This document shows, one piece after another, positions 1 to 13,684 of a stretch of 64,000 nucleotides of DNA. Source of the DNA: Chaunax sp. Z400 (Eukaryota > Chordata > Actinopteri > Lophiiformes > Chaunacidae). How positions within the stretch are numbered: the stretch's first letter is position 1; each line of letters opens with the position of its first letter. The notes below the pieces were generated by a model. The model was not told where the DNA came from. It did not search any database and saw only the letters and a program-made list of their open reading frames with translations. The stretch covers positions 1-64,000 of the forward strand of contig JBAGJB010000170.1 of NCBI GenBank assembly GCA_037577475.1, given 5' to 3'. The position numbers were made by a program, and so were the translations under genes.

Positions 1-247
1 GTTCCCGAGATACAAACATTCCAAAAATCACCAAAAATACATGTCATATCTCGGGAACCGTAAGTCGTAGGGACTCGGTTTACCTGCTGGCGTTCTTGGA
101 GACCCCATAAAACCATTGAAAGAGCTTATCCCCGAGTCTCTACGACCTTCCGTTCAAAAGTTACCAACCCGGGTAGGGCCCCGATTGAGTTTTTATCCCC
201 TTAAACTAACCTAACCCTAACCCTAACCCCTAACCCACACTTGTCCG

Positions 248-399
248 CGAGTCTCTACGACCTTCCGTTCCCGAGATACAGACATTCAAAATACGCCCCT
301 ACTGGACATGTCATATCTCGGGAAAGGAAGGTCGCACAGACTCGGGACAAAGACTGGTGTTCTCAGAGACCACATAAACCCCTAGACGGACGTTGGTCC
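248..399 (+). repeat. Reference A monomer (152 bp, foldback)
   Basis: Header arm at 248-278, inverted arm at 314-346, and a 35-nt loop between them. About 33 positions pair with roughly three mismatches: the inverted arm reads GGTCGCACAGAC where a perfect copy would read GGTCGTAGAGAC, and has AAAGG for AACGG. The tail ends in CCTAGACGGACGTTGGTCC. Most A copies after a D begin with CCGCGAG or CCGCTAG, while A copies after B or C begin with CCCCGAG. Confidence 0.85.
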
Positions 400-577
400 C
401 GAGTCTCTACGACCTTCCGTTTCCGAGATACACACATTCACTATAGGCGAACCAAACCCCATTCACTTCAATGGGAAAATGAACTTGAGTATAACTCAGG
501 AACGGAAGGTCGTAGAGACTCGGGACCCTGATCCATCGGACATAATTCGTGGTCTCTGAACACGCCAGACTTCTCCC
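400..577 (+). repeat. Reference B monomer (178 bp, foldback)
   Basis: Header arm 400-427 (with the variant CCGTTTCCGAG), loop 428-494 and inverted arm 495-522. The inverted arm keeps the full GGAAGGTCGTAGAGACTCGG, so this is the best-matched hairpin of the three classes. The loop contains CACTATAGGCGAACC and CACTTCAATGGG. The tail ends in ACGCCAGACTTCTCC. Recurrent variants are AAACCC/AAGCCC in the loop and GAACTTGAG/TAACTTGAG after it. Confidence 0.85.
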
Positions 578-728
578 CGAGTCTCTACGACCTTCCGTTC
601 CCGAGATACAAACATTCCAAAAATCACCAAAAATACATGTCATATCTCGGGAACCGTAAGTCGTAGGGACTCGGTTTACCTGCTGGCGTTCTTGGAGACC
701 CCATAAAACCATTGAAAGAGCTTATCCC
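578..728 (+). repeat. Reference C monomer (151 bp, foldback)
   Basis: Header arm 578-608, loop 609-642 (AT-rich, CCAAAAATCACCAAAAATAC) and inverted arm 643-674 with about four mismatches (GGAACCGTAAGTCGTAGGG). The tail ends in CATTGAAAGAGCTTATCC. A C-prime variant with GTCGTAGAGACTCGG in the inverted arm occurs at 4788, 6714, 9122, 10858, 15524, 17260, 17893 and 19147. Confidence 0.85.
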
Positions 729-837
729 CGAGTCTCTACAACCTTCCGTTCAAAAGTTACCAACCCGGGTAGGGCCCCGATTGAGTTTTTATCCCCTTAA
801 ACTAACCTAACCCTAACCCCTAACCCACACTTGTCCG
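729..837 (+). repeat. Reference D monomer with telomere tract (109 bp)
   Basis: It begins with the common header (here CTACAACC instead of CTACGACC) and then diverges into CAAAAGTTACCAACCCGGG and GGGCCCCGATTGAG. A TAACCC-type tract at about 801-827 and ACACTTGTCCG lead into the next A. There is no inverted header copy. Length varies among copies because the telomere tract varies. Confidence 0.85.
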
Positions 838-2675
838 CGAGTCTCTACGACCTTCCGTTCCCGAGATACAGACATTCAAAATACGCCCCTACTGGACATG
901 TCATATCTCGGGAAAGGAAGGTCGCACAGACTCGGGACAAAGACTGGTGTTCTCAGAGACCACATAAACCCCTAGACGGACGTTGGTCCCGAGTCTCTAC
1001 GACCTTCCGTTTCCGAGATACACACATTCACTATAGGCGAACCAAACCCCATTCACTTCAATGGGAAAATTAACTTGAGTATAACTCGGGAACGGAAGGT
1101 CGTAGAGACTCGGGACCCTGATCCGTCGGACATAATTCGTGGTCTCTGAACACGCCAGACTTCTCCCCGAGTCTCTACGACCTTCCGTTCCCGAGATACA
1201 GACATTCAAAATACGCCCCTACTGGACATGTCATATCTCGGGAAAGGAAGGTCGCACAGACTCGGGACAAAGACTGGTGTTCTCAGAGACCACATAAACC
1301 CCTAGACGGACGTTGGTCCCGAGTCTCTACGACCTTCCGTTTCCGAGATACATACATTCACTATAGGCGAACCAAAGCCCATTCACTTCAATGGGAAAAT
1401 AAACTTGAGTATAACTCGGGAACGGAAGGTCGTAGAGACTCGGGACCCTGATCCGTCGGACATAATTCGTGGTCTCTGAACACGCCAGACTTCTCCCCGA
1501 GTCTCTACGACCTTCCGTTCCCGAGATACAGACATTCAAAATACGCCCCTACTGGACATGTCATATCTCGGGAAATGAAGGTCGCACAGACTCGGGACAA
1601 AGAATGGTGTTCTCAGAGACCACATAAACCCCTAGACGGACGTTGGTCCCGAGTCTCTACGACCTTCCGTTCCCGAGATACAAACATTCCAAAAATCACA
1701 AAAAATACATGTCATATCTCGGGAACCGTAAGTCGTAGGGACTCGGTTTACCTGCTGGCGTTCTTGGAGACCCCATAAAACCATTGAAAGAGCTTATCCC
1801 CGAGTCTCTACGACCTTCCGTTCAAAAGTTACCAACCCGGGTAGGGCCCCGATTGAGTTTTTATCCCCTTAACCTAACCTAACCCTAACCCTAACCCTAT
1901 TCCCTAACCCACACTTGTCCGCTAGTCTCTACGACCTTCCGTTCCCGAGATACAGACATTCAAAATACGCCCCTACTGGACATGTCATATCTCGGGAAAT
2001 GAAGGTCGCACAGACTCGGGACAAAGACTGGTGTTCTCAGAGACCACATAAACCCCTACACGGACGTTGGTCTCGAGTCTCTACGACCTTCCGTTCCCGA
2101 GATACAAACATTCCAAAAATCACAAAAAATACATGTCATATCTCGGGAACCGTAAGTCGTAGGGACTCGGTTTACCTGCTGGCGTTCTTGGAGACCCCAT
2201 AAAACCATTGAAAGAGCTTATCCCCGAGTCTCTACGACCTTCCGTTCAAAAGTTACCAACCCGGGTAGGGCCCCGATTGAGTTTTTAATCCCCTTAACCT
2301 AACCTAACCCTAACCCTAACCCTAACCCCTAACCCACACTTGTCCGCTAGTCTCTATGACCTTCCGTTCCCGAGATACAGACATTCAAAATACGCCCCTA
2401 CTGGACATGTCATATCTCGGGAAAGGAAGGTCGCACAGACTCGGGAAAAAGACTGGTGTTCTCAGAGACCACATAAACCCCTAGACGGACGTTGGTCCCG
2501 AGTCTCTACGACCTTCCGTTTCCGAGATACACACATTCACTATAGGCGAACCAAACCCAATTCACTTCAATGGGAAAATAAACTTGAGTATAACTCGGGA
2601 ACGGAAGGTCGTAGAGACTCGGGACCCTGATCCGTCGGACATAATTCGTGGTCCCTGAACACGCCAGACTTCTCC
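838..2675. repeat. 6.4 kb higher-order repeat, copy 1 (partial)
   Basis: This segment matches 7283-9121 at offset 6445 and 13685-15523 at offset 12847. Diagnostic private variants shared by all three are GGGAAATGAAGG with AAAGAATGG in one A (near 1575/8020/14422), a disrupted telomere tract CTATTCCCTAACCC (near 1898/8342/14744), CTACACGGACGTTGG (near 2056/8501/14903) and TCTATGACC in a header. Confidence 0.8.
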
Positions 2676-5600
2676 CCGAGTCTCTACGACCTTCAGTTCC
2701 CGAGATACAAACATTCCAAAAATCACCAAAAATACATGTCATATCTCGGGAACCGTAAGTCGTAGGGACTCGGTTTACCTGCTGGCGTTCTTGGAGACCC
2801 CATAAAACCATTGAAAGAGCTTATCCCCGAGTCTCTACGACCTTCCGTTCAAAAGTTACCAACCCGGGTAGGGCCCCGATTGAGTTTTTATCCCCTTAAC
2901 CTAACCTAACCCTAACCCTAACCCTAACCCCTAACCCACACTTGTCCGCTAGTCTCTACGACCTTCCGTTCCCGAGATACAGACATTCAAAATACGCCCC
3001 TACTGGACATGTCATATCTCGGGAAAGGAAGGTCGCACAGACTCGGGACAAAGACTGGTGTTCTCAGAGACCACATAAACCCCTAGACGGACGTTGGTCC
3101 CGAGTCTCTACGACCTTCCGTTCCCGAGATACAAACATTCCAAAAATCACCAAAAATACATGTCATATCTCGGGAACCGTAAGTCGTAGGGACTCGGTTT
3201 ACCTGCTGGCGTTCTTGGAGACCCCATAAAACCATTGAAAGAGCTTATCCCCGAGTCTCTACGACCTTCCGTTCAAAAGTTACCAACCCGGGTAGGGCCC
3301 CGATTGAGTTTTTATCCCCTTAACCTAACCTAACCCTAACCCTAACCCTAACCCCTAACCCACACTTGTCCGCTAGTCTCTACGACCTTCCGTTCCCGAG
3401 ATACAGACATTCAAAATACGCCCCTACTGGACATGTCATATCTCGGGAAAGGAAGGTCGCACAGACTCGGGACAAAGACTGGTGTTCTCAGAGACCACAT
3501 AAACCCCTAGACGGACGTTGGTCCCGAGTCTCTACGACCTTCCGTTTCCGAGATACACACATTCACTATAGGCGAACCAAACCCCATTCACTTCAATGGG
3601 AAAATAAACTTGAGTATAACTCGGGAACGGAAGGTCGTAGAGACTCGGGACCCTGATCCGTCGGACATAATTCGTGGTCTCTGAACACGCCAGACTTCTC
3701 CCCGAGTCTCTACGACCTTCCGTTCCCGAGATACAGACATTCAAAATACGCCCCTACTGGACATGTCATATCTCGGGAAAGGAAGGTCGCACAGACTCGG
3801 GACGAAGACTGGTGTTCTCAGAGACCACATAAACCCCTAGAAGGACGTTGGTCCCGAGTCTCTACGACCTTCCGTTTCAGAGATACACACATTCACTATA
3901 GGCGAACCAAACCCCATTCACTTCAATGGGAAAATTAACTTGAGTATAACTCGGGAACGGAAGGTCGTAGAGACTCGGGACCCTGATCCGTCCGACATAA
4001 TTCGTGGTCTCTGAACACGCCAGAATTCTCCCCGAGTCTCTACGACCTTCCTTTCCCGAGATACAAACATTCAAAATACGCCGCTACTGGACATGTCATA
4101 TCTCGGGAAAGGAAGGTCGCACAGACTCGGGACAAAGACTGGTGTTCTCAGAGACCACATAAACCCCTAGACGGACGTTGGTCCCGAGTCTCTACGACCT
4201 TCCGTTCCCGAGATACAAACATTCCAAAAATCACCAAAAATACATGTCATATCTCGGGAACCGTAAGTCGTAGGGACTCGGTTTACCTGCTGGCGTTCTT
4301 GGAGACCCCATAAAACCATTGAAAGAGCTTATCCCCGAGTCTCTACGACCTTCCGTTCAAAAGTTACCAACCCGGGTAGGGCCCCGATTGAGTTTTTAAT
4401 CCCCTTAACCTAACCTAACCCTAACCCTAACCCTAACCCCTAACCCACACTTGTCCGCTAGTCTCTACGACCTTCCGTTCCCGAGATACAGACATTCAAA
4501 ATACGCCCCTACTGGACATGTCATATCTCGGGAAAGGAAGGTCGCACAGACTCGGGAAAAAGACTGGTGTTCTCAGAGACCACATAAACCCCTAGACGGA
4601 CGTTGGTCCCGAGTCTCTACGACCTTCCGTTTCCGAGATACACACATTCACTATAGGCGAACCAAACCCAATTCACTTCAATGGGAAAATAAACTTGAGT
4701 ATAACTCGGGAACGGAAGGTCGTAGAGACTCGGGACCCTGATCCGTCGGACATAATTCGTGGTCCCTGAACACGCCAGACTTCTCCCCGAGTCTCTACGA
4801 CCTTCCGTTCCCGAGATACAAACATTCCAAAAATCACCAAAAATACATGTCATATCTCGGGAACCGTAAGTCGTAGAGACTCGGTTTACCTGCTGGCGTT
4901 CTAGGAGACCCCATAAAACCATTGAAAGAGCTTATCCCCGAGTCTCTACGACCTTCCGTTCCCGAGATACAGACATTCAAAATACGCCCCTACTGGACAT
5001 GTCATATCTCGGGAAAGGAAGGTCGCACAGACTCGGGACAAAGACTGGTGTTCTCAGAGACCACATAAACCCCTAGACGGACGTTGGTCCCGAGTCTCTA
5101 CGACCTTCCGTTCCCGAGATACAAACATTCCAAAAATCACCAAAAATACATGTCATATCTCGGGAACCGTAAGTCGTAGGGACTCGGTTTACCTGCTGGC
5201 GTTCTTGGAGACCCCAAAAAACCATTGAAAGAGCTTATCCCCGAGTCTCTACGACCTTCCGTTCAAAAGTTACCAACCCGGGTAGGGCCCCGATTGAGTT
5301 TTTATCCCCTTAACCTAACCTAACCCTAACCCTAACCCTAACCCCTAACCCACACTTGTCCGCTAGTCTCTACGACCTTCCGTTCCCGAGATACAGACAT
5401 TCAAAATACGCCCCTACTGGACATGTCATATCTCAGGAAAGGAAGGTCGCACAGACTCGGGACAAAGACTGGTGTTCTCAGAGACCACATAAACCCCTAG
5501 ACGGACGTTGGTCCCGAGTCTCTACGACCTTCCGTTCCCGAGATACAAACATTCCAAAAATCACCAAAAATACATGTCATATCTCGGGAACCGTAAGTCG

Positions 5601-7282
5601 TAGGGACTCGGTTTACCTGCTGGCGTTCTTGGAGACCCCATAAAACCATTGAAAGAGCTTATCCCCGAGTCTCTACGACCTTCCGTTCAAAAGTTACCAA
5701 CCCGGGTAGGGCCCCGATTGAGTTTTTATCCCCTTAACCTAACCTAACCCTAACCCTAACCCCTAACCCACACTTGTCCGCTAGTCTCTACGACCTTCCG
5801 TTCCCGAGATACAGACATTCAAAATACGCCCCTACTGGACATGTCATATCTCGGGAAAGGAAGGTCGCACAGACTCGGGACAAAGACTGGTGTTCTCAGA
5901 GACCACATAAACCCCAAGACGGACGTTGGTCCCGAGTCTCTACGACCTTCCGTTTCCGAGATACACACATTCACTATAGGCGAACCAAACCCCATTCACT
6001 TCAATGGGAAAATAAACTTGAGTATAACTCGGGAACGGAAGGTCGTAGAGACTCGGGACCCTGATCCGTCGGACATAATTCGTGGTCTCTGAACACGCCA
6101 GACTTCTCCCCGAGTCTCTACGACCTTCCGTTCCCGAGATACAAACATTCCAAAAATCACCAAAAATACATGTCATATCTCGGGAACCGTAAGTCGTAGG
6201 GACTCGGTTTACCTGCTGGCGTTCTTGGAGACCCCATAAAACCATTGAAAGAGCTTATCCCCGAGTCTCTACGACCTTCCGTTCAAAAGTTACCAACCCG
6301 GGTAGGGCCCCGATTGAGTTTTTAATCCCCTTAACCTAACCTAACCCTAACCCTAACCCTAACCCCTAACCCACACTTGTCCGCTAGTCTCTATGACCTT
6401 CCGTTCCCGAGATACAGACATTCAAAATACGCCCCTACTGGACATGTCATATCTCGGGAAAGGAAGGTCGCACAGACTCGGGAAAAAGACTGGTGTTCTC
6501 AGAGACCACATAAACCCCTAGACGGACGTTGGTCCCGAGTCTCTACGACCTTCCGTTTCCGAGATACACACATTCACTATAGGCGAACCAAACCCAATTC
6601 ACTTCAATGGGAAAATAAACTTGAGTATAACTCGGGAACGGAAGGTCGTAGAGACTCGGGACCCTGATCCGTCGGACATAATTCGTGGTCCCTGAACACG
6701 CCAGACTTCTCCCCGAGTCTCTACGACCTTCCGTTCCCGAGATACAAACATTCCAAAAATCACCAAAAATACATGTCATATCTCGGGAACCGTAAGTCGT
6801 AGAGACTCGGTTTACCTGCTGGCGTTCTTGGAGACCCCATAAAACCATTGAAAGAGCTTATCCCCGAGTCTCTACGACCTTCCGTTCCCGAGATACAGAC
6901 ATTCAAAATACGCCCCTACTGGACATGTCATATCTCGGGAAAGGAAGGTCGCACAGACTCGGGACAAAGACTGGTGTTCTCAGAGACCACATAAACCCCT
7001 AGACGGACGTTGGTCCCGAGTCTCTACGACCTTCCGTTCCCGAGATACAAACATTCCAAAAATCACCAAAAATACATGTCATATCTCGGGAACCGTAAGT
7101 CGTAGGGACTCGGTTTACCTGCTGGCGTTCTTGGAGACCCCATAAAACCATTGAAAGAGCTTATCCCCGAGTCTCTACGACCTTCCGTTCAAAAGTTACC
7201 AACCCGGGTAGGGCCCCGATTGAGTTTTTATCCCCTTAACCTAACCTAACCCTAACCCTAACCCCTAACCCACACTTGTCCG

Positions 7283-10200
7283 CTAGTCTCTACGACCTTC
7301 CGTTCCCGAGATACAGACATTCAAAATACGCCCCTACTGGACATGTCATATCTCGGGAAAGGAAGGTCGCACAGACTCGGGACAAAGACTGGTGTTCTCA
7401 GAGACCACATAAACCCCTAGACGGACGTTGGTCCCGAGTCTCTACGACCTTCCGTTTCCGAGATACACACATTCACTATAGGCGAACCAAACCCCATTCA
7501 CTTCAATGGGAAAATTAACTTGAGTATAACTCGGGAACGGAAGGTCGTAGAGACTCGGGACCCTGATCCGTCGGACATAATTCGTGGTCTCTGAACACGC
7601 CAGACTTCTCCCCGAGTCTCTACGACCTTCCGTTCCCGAGATACAGACATTCAAAATACGCCCCTACTGGACATGTCATATCTCGGGAAAGGAAGGTCGC
7701 ACAGACTCGGGACAAAGACTGGTGTTCTCAGAGACCACATAAACCCCTAGACGGACGTTGGTCCCGAGTCTCTACGACCTTCCGTTTCCGAGATACATAC
7801 ATTCACTATAGGCGAACCAAAGCCCATTCACTTCAATGGGAAAATAAACTTGAGTATAACTCGGGAACGGAAGGTCGTAGAGACTCGGGACCCTGATCCG
7901 TCGGACATAATTCGTGGTCTCTGAACACGCCAGACTTCTCCCCGAGTCTCTACGACCTTCCGTTCCCGAGATACAGACATTCAAAATACGCCCCTACTGG
8001 ACATGTCATATCTCGGGAAATGAAGGTCGCACAGACTCGGGACAAAGAATGGTGTTCTCAGAGACCACATAAACCCCTAGACGGACGTTGGTCCCGAGTC
8101 TCTACGACCTTCCGTTCCCGAGATACAAACATTCCAAAAATCACAAAAAATACATGTCATATCTCGGGAACCGTAAGTCGTAGGGACTCGGTTTACCTGC
8201 TGGCGTTCTTGGAGACCCCATAAAACCATTGAAAGAGCTTATCCCCGAGTCTCTACGACCTTCCGTTCAAAAGTTACCAACCCGGGTAGGGCCCCGATTG
8301 AGTTTTTATCCCCTTAACCTAACCTAACCCTAACCCTAACCCTATTCCCTAACCCACACTTGTCCGCTAGTCTCTACGACCTTCCGTTCCCGAGATACAG
8401 ACATTCAAAATACGCCCCTACTGGACATGTCATATCTCGGGAAATGAAGGTCGCACAGACTCGGGACAAAGACTGGTGTTCTCAGAGACCACATAAACCC
8501 CTACACGGACGTTGGTCTCGAGTCTCTACGACCTTCCGTTCCCGAGATACAAACATTCCAAAAATCACAAAAAATACATGTCATATCTCGGGAACCGTAA
8601 GTCGTAGGGACTCGGTTTACCTGCTGGCGTTCTTGGAGACCCCATAAAACCATTGAAAGAGCTTATCCCCGAGTCTCTACGACCTTCCGTTCAAAAGTTA
8701 CCAACCCGGGTAGGGCCCCGATTGAGTTTTTAATCCCCTTAACCTAACCTAACCCTAACCCTAACCCTAACCCCTAACCCACACTTGTCCGCTAGTCTCT
8801 ATGACCTTCCGTTCCCGAGATACAGACATTCAAAATACGCCCCTACTGGACATGTCATATCTCGGGAAAGGAAGGTCGCACAGACTCGGGAAAAAGACTG
8901 GTGTTCTCAGAGACCACATAAACCCCTAGACGGACGTTGGTCCCGAGTCTCTACGACCTTCCGTTTCCGAGATACACACATTCACTATAGGCGAACCAAA
9001 CCCAATTCACTTCAATGGGAAAATAAACTTGAGTATAACTCGGGAACGGAAGGTCGTAGAGACTCGGGACCCTGATCCGTCGGACATAATTCGTGGTCCC
9101 TGAACACGCCAGACTTCTCCCCGAGTCTCTACGACCTTCCGTTCCCGAGATACAAACATTCCAAAAATCACCAAAAATACATGTCATATCTCGGGAACCG
9201 TAAGTCGTAGAGACTCGGTTTACCTGCTGGCGTTCTTGGAGACCCCATAAAACCATTGAAAGAGCTTATCCCCGAGTCTCTACGACCTTCCGTTCCCGAG
9301 ATACAGACATTCAAAATACGCCCCTACTGGACATGTCATATCTCGGGAAAGGAAGGTCGCACAGACTCGGGACAAAGACTGGTGTTCTCAGAGACCACAT
9401 AAACCCCTAGACGGACGTTGGTCCCGAGTCTCTACGACCTTCCGTTCCCGAGATACAAACATTCCAAAAATCACCAAAAATACATGTCATATCTCGGGAA
9501 CCGTAAGTCGTAGGGACTCGGTTTACCTGCTGGCGTTCTTGGAGACCCCATAAAACCATTGAAAGAGCTTATCCCCGAGTCTCTACGACCTTCCGTTCAA
9601 AAGTTACCAACCCGGGTAGGGCCCCGATTGAGTTTTTATCCCCTTAACCTAACCTAACCCTAACCCTAACCCCTAACCCACACTTGTCCGCTAGTCTCTA
9701 CGACCTTCCGTTCCCGAGATACAGACATTCAAAATACGCCCCTACTGGACATGTCATATCTCGGGAAAGGAAGGTCGCACAGACTCGGGACAAAGACTGG
9801 TGTTCTCAGAGACCACATAAACCCCTAGACGGACGTTGGTCCCGAGTCTCTACGACCTTCCGTTCCCGAGATACAAACATTCCAAAAATCACCAAAAATA
9901 CATGTCATATCTCGGGAACCGTAAGTCGTAGGGACTCGGTTTACCTGCTGGCGTTCTTGGAGACCCCATAAAACCATTGAAAGAGCTTATCCCCGAGTCT
10001 CTACGACCTTCCGTTCAAAAGTTACCAACCCGGGTAGGGCCCCGATTGAGTTTTTATCCCCTTAACCTAACCTAACCCTAACCCTAACCCTAACCCCTAA
10101 CCCACACTTGTCCGCTAGTCTCTACGACCTTCCGTTCCCGAGATACAGACATTCAAAATACGCCCCTACTGGACATGTCATATCTCGGGAAAGGAAGGTC

Positions 10201-11560
10201 GCACAGACTCGGGACAAAGACTGGTGTTCTCAGAGACCACATAAACCCCTAGACGGACGTTGGTCCCGAGTCTCTACGACCTTCCGTTCCCGAGATACAA
10301 ACATTCCAAAAATCACCAAAAATACATGTCATATCTCGGGAACCGTAAGTCGTAGGGACTCGGTTTACCTGCTGGCGTTCTTGGAGACCCCATAAAACCA
10401 TTGAAAGAGCTTATCCCCGAGTCTCTACGACCTTCCGTTCAAAAGTTACCAACCCGGGTAGGGCCCCGATTGAGTTTTTATCCCCTTAACCTAACCCTAA
10501 CCCTAACCCCTAACCCACACTTGTCCGCGAGTCTCTACGACCTTCCGTTCCCGAGATACAGACATTCAAAATACGCCCCTACTGGACATGTCATATCTCG
10601 GGAAAGGAAGGTCGCACAGACTCGGGACAAAGACTGGTGTTCTCAGAGACCACATAAACCCCTGGACGGACGTTGGTCCCGAGTCTCTACGACCTTCCGT
10701 TTCAGAGATACACACATTCACTATAGGCGAACCAAACCCCATTCACTTCAATGGGAAAATTAACTTGAGTATAACTCGGGAACGGAAGGTCGTAGAGACT
10801 CGGGACCCTGATCCGTCGGACATAATTCGTGGTCTCTGAACACGCCAGACTTCTCCCCGAGTCTCTACGACCTTCCGTTCCCGAGATACAAACATTCCAA
10901 AAATCACCAAAAATACATGTCATATCTCGGGAACCGTAAGTCGTAGAGACTCGGTTTACCTGCTGGCGTTCTTGGAGACCCCATAAAACCATTGAAAGAG
11001 CTTATCCCCGAGTCTCTACGACCTTCCGTTCCCGAGATACAGACATTCAAAATACGCCCCTACTGGACATGTCATATCTCGGGAAAGGAAGGTCGCACAG
11101 ACTCGGGACAAAGACTGGTGTTCTCAGAGACCACATAAACCCCTAGACGGACGTTGGTCCCGAGTCTCTACGACCTTCCGTTTCCGAGATACACACATTC
11201 ACTATAGGCGAACCAAAGCCCATTCACTTCAATGGGAAAATAAACTTGAGTATAACTCGGGAACGGAAGGTCGTAGAGACTCTGGACCCTGATCCGTCGG
11301 ACATAATTCGTGGTCTCTGAACACGCCAGACTTCTCCCCGAGTCTCTACGACCTTCCGTTCCCGAGATACAGACATTCAAAATACGCCCCTACTGGACAT
11401 GTCATATCTCGGGAAAGGAAGGTCGCACAGACTCGGGACAAAGACTGGTGTTCTCAGAGACCACATAAACCCCTAGACGGACGTTGGTCCCGAGTCTCTA
11501 CGACCTTCCGTTCCCGAGATACAAACATTCCAAAAATCACCAAAAATACATGTCATATCT
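7283..11560. repeat. 6.4 kb higher-order repeat, copy 2
   Basis: About 4.3 kb matches 13685-17962 monomer for monomer at a constant 6402 bp offset, including the CTCTGGACC variant of one B (near 11280 and 17682) and the GGACGGACG variant near 10664 and 17066. The constant offset over more than 4 kb shows duplication of a large block rather than unit-by-unit turnover. Confidence 0.8.
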
Positions 11561-13684
11561 CGGGAACCGTAAGTCGTAGGGACTCGGTTTACCTGCTGGC
11601 GTTCTTGGAGACCCCATAAAACCATTGAAAGAGCTTATCCCCGAGTCTCTACGACCTTCCGTTCAAAAGTTACCAACCCGGGTAGGGCCCCGATTGAGTT
11701 TTTATCCCCTTAAACTAACCTAACCCTAACCCTAACCCCTAACCCACACTTGTCCGCGAGTCTCTACGACCTTCCGTTCCCGAGATACAGACATTCAAAA
11801 TACGCCCCTACTGGACATGTCATATCTCGGGAAAGGAAGGTCGCACAGACTCGGGACAAAGACTGGTGTTCTCAGAGACCACATAAACCCCTAGACGGAC
11901 GTTGGTCCCGAGTCTCTACGACCTTCCGTTTCCGAGATACACACATTCACTATAGGCGAACCAAACCCCATTCACTTCAATGGGAAAATGAACTTGAGTA
12001 TAACTCAGGAACGGAAGGTCGTAGAGACTCGGGACCCTGATCCATCGGACATAATTCGTGGTCTCTGAACACGCCAGACTTCTCCCCGAGTCTCTACGAC
12101 CTTCCGTTCCCGAGATACAAACATTCCAAAAATCACCAAAAATACATGTCATATCTCGGGAACCGTAAGTCGTAGGGACTCGGTTTACCTGCTGGCGTTC
12201 TTGGAGACCCCATAAAACCATTGAAAGAGCTTATCCCCGAGTCTCTACAACCTTCCGTTCAAAAGTTACCAACCCGGGTAGGGCCCCGATTGAGTTTTTA
12301 TCCCCTTAAACTAACCTAACCCTAACCCCTAACCCACACTTGTCCGCGAGTCTCTACGACCTTCCGTTCCCGAGATACAGACATTCAAAATACGCCCCTA
12401 CTGGACATGTCATATCTCGGGAAAGGAAGGTTGCACAGACTCGGGACAAAGACTGGTGTTCTCAGAGACCACATAAACCCCTAGACGGACGTTGGTCCCG
12501 AGTCTCTACGACCTTCCGTTTCCGAGATACACACATTCACTATAGGCGAACCAAACCCCATTCACTTCAATGGGAAAATTAACTTGAGTATAACTCGGGA
12601 ACGGAAGGTCGTAGAGACTCGGGACCCTGATCCGTCGGACATAATTCGTGGTCTCTGAACACGCCAGACTTCTCCCCGAGTCTCTACGACCTTCCGTTCC
12701 CGAGATACAGACATTCAAAATACGCCCCTACTGGACATGTCATATCTCGGGAAAGGAAGGTCGCACAGACTCGGGACAAAGACTGGTGTTCTCAGAGACC
12801 ACATAAACCCCTAGACGGACGTTGGTCCCGAGTCTCTACGACCTTCCGTTCCCGAGATACAAACATTCCAAAAATCACCAAAAATACATGTCATATCTCG
12901 GGAACCGTAAGTCGTAGGGACTCGGTTTACCTGCTGGCGTTCTTGGAGACCCCATAAAACCATTGAAAGAGCTTATCCCCGAGTCTCTACGACCTTCCGT
13001 TCAAAAGTTACCAACCCGGGTAGGGCCCCGATTGAGTTTTTATCCCCTTAAACTAACCTAACCCTAACCCTAACCCCTAACCCACACTTGTCCGCGAGTC
13101 TCTACGACCTTCCGTTCCCGAGATACAGACATTCAAAATACGCCCCTACTGGACATGTCATATCTCGGGAAAGGAAGGTCGCACAGACTCGGGACAAAGA
13201 CTGGTGTTCTCAGAGACCACATAAACCCCTAGACGGACGTTGGTCCCGAGTCTCTACGACCTTCCGTTTCCGAGATACACACATTCACTATAGGCGAACC
13301 AAACCCCATTCACTTCAATGGGAAAATGAACTTGAGTATAACTCAGGAACGGAAGGTCGTAGAGACTCGGGACCCTGATCCATCGGACATAATTCGTGGT
13401 CTCTGAACACGCCAGACTTCTCCCCGAGTCTCTACGACCTTCCGTTCCCGAGATACAAACATTCCAAAAATCACCAAAAATACATGTCATATCTCGGGAA
13501 CCGTAAGTCGTAGGGACTCGGTTTACCTGCTGGCGTTCTTGGAGACCCCATAAAACCATTGAAAGAGCTTATCCCCGAGTCTCTACAACCTTCCGTTCAA
13601 AAGTTACCAACCCGGGTAGGGCCCCGATTGAGTTTTTATCCCCTTAAACTAACCTAACCCTAACCCCTAACCCACACTTGTCCG

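Larger units (their letters stand above)
1..1209. repeat. ~1.2 kb higher-order unit, copy 1 (others at 11510-12718 and 12848-14056)
   Basis: The monomer string C-D-A-B-C-D-A-B recurs at offsets 11509 and 12847. The three copies share private variants: GAACTTGAG with ACTCAGGAACGG in the first B, CATCGGACATAATTC in its tail, and CTACAACC in the second D. The latter two copies are tandem, 1338 bp apart. Confidence 0.75.
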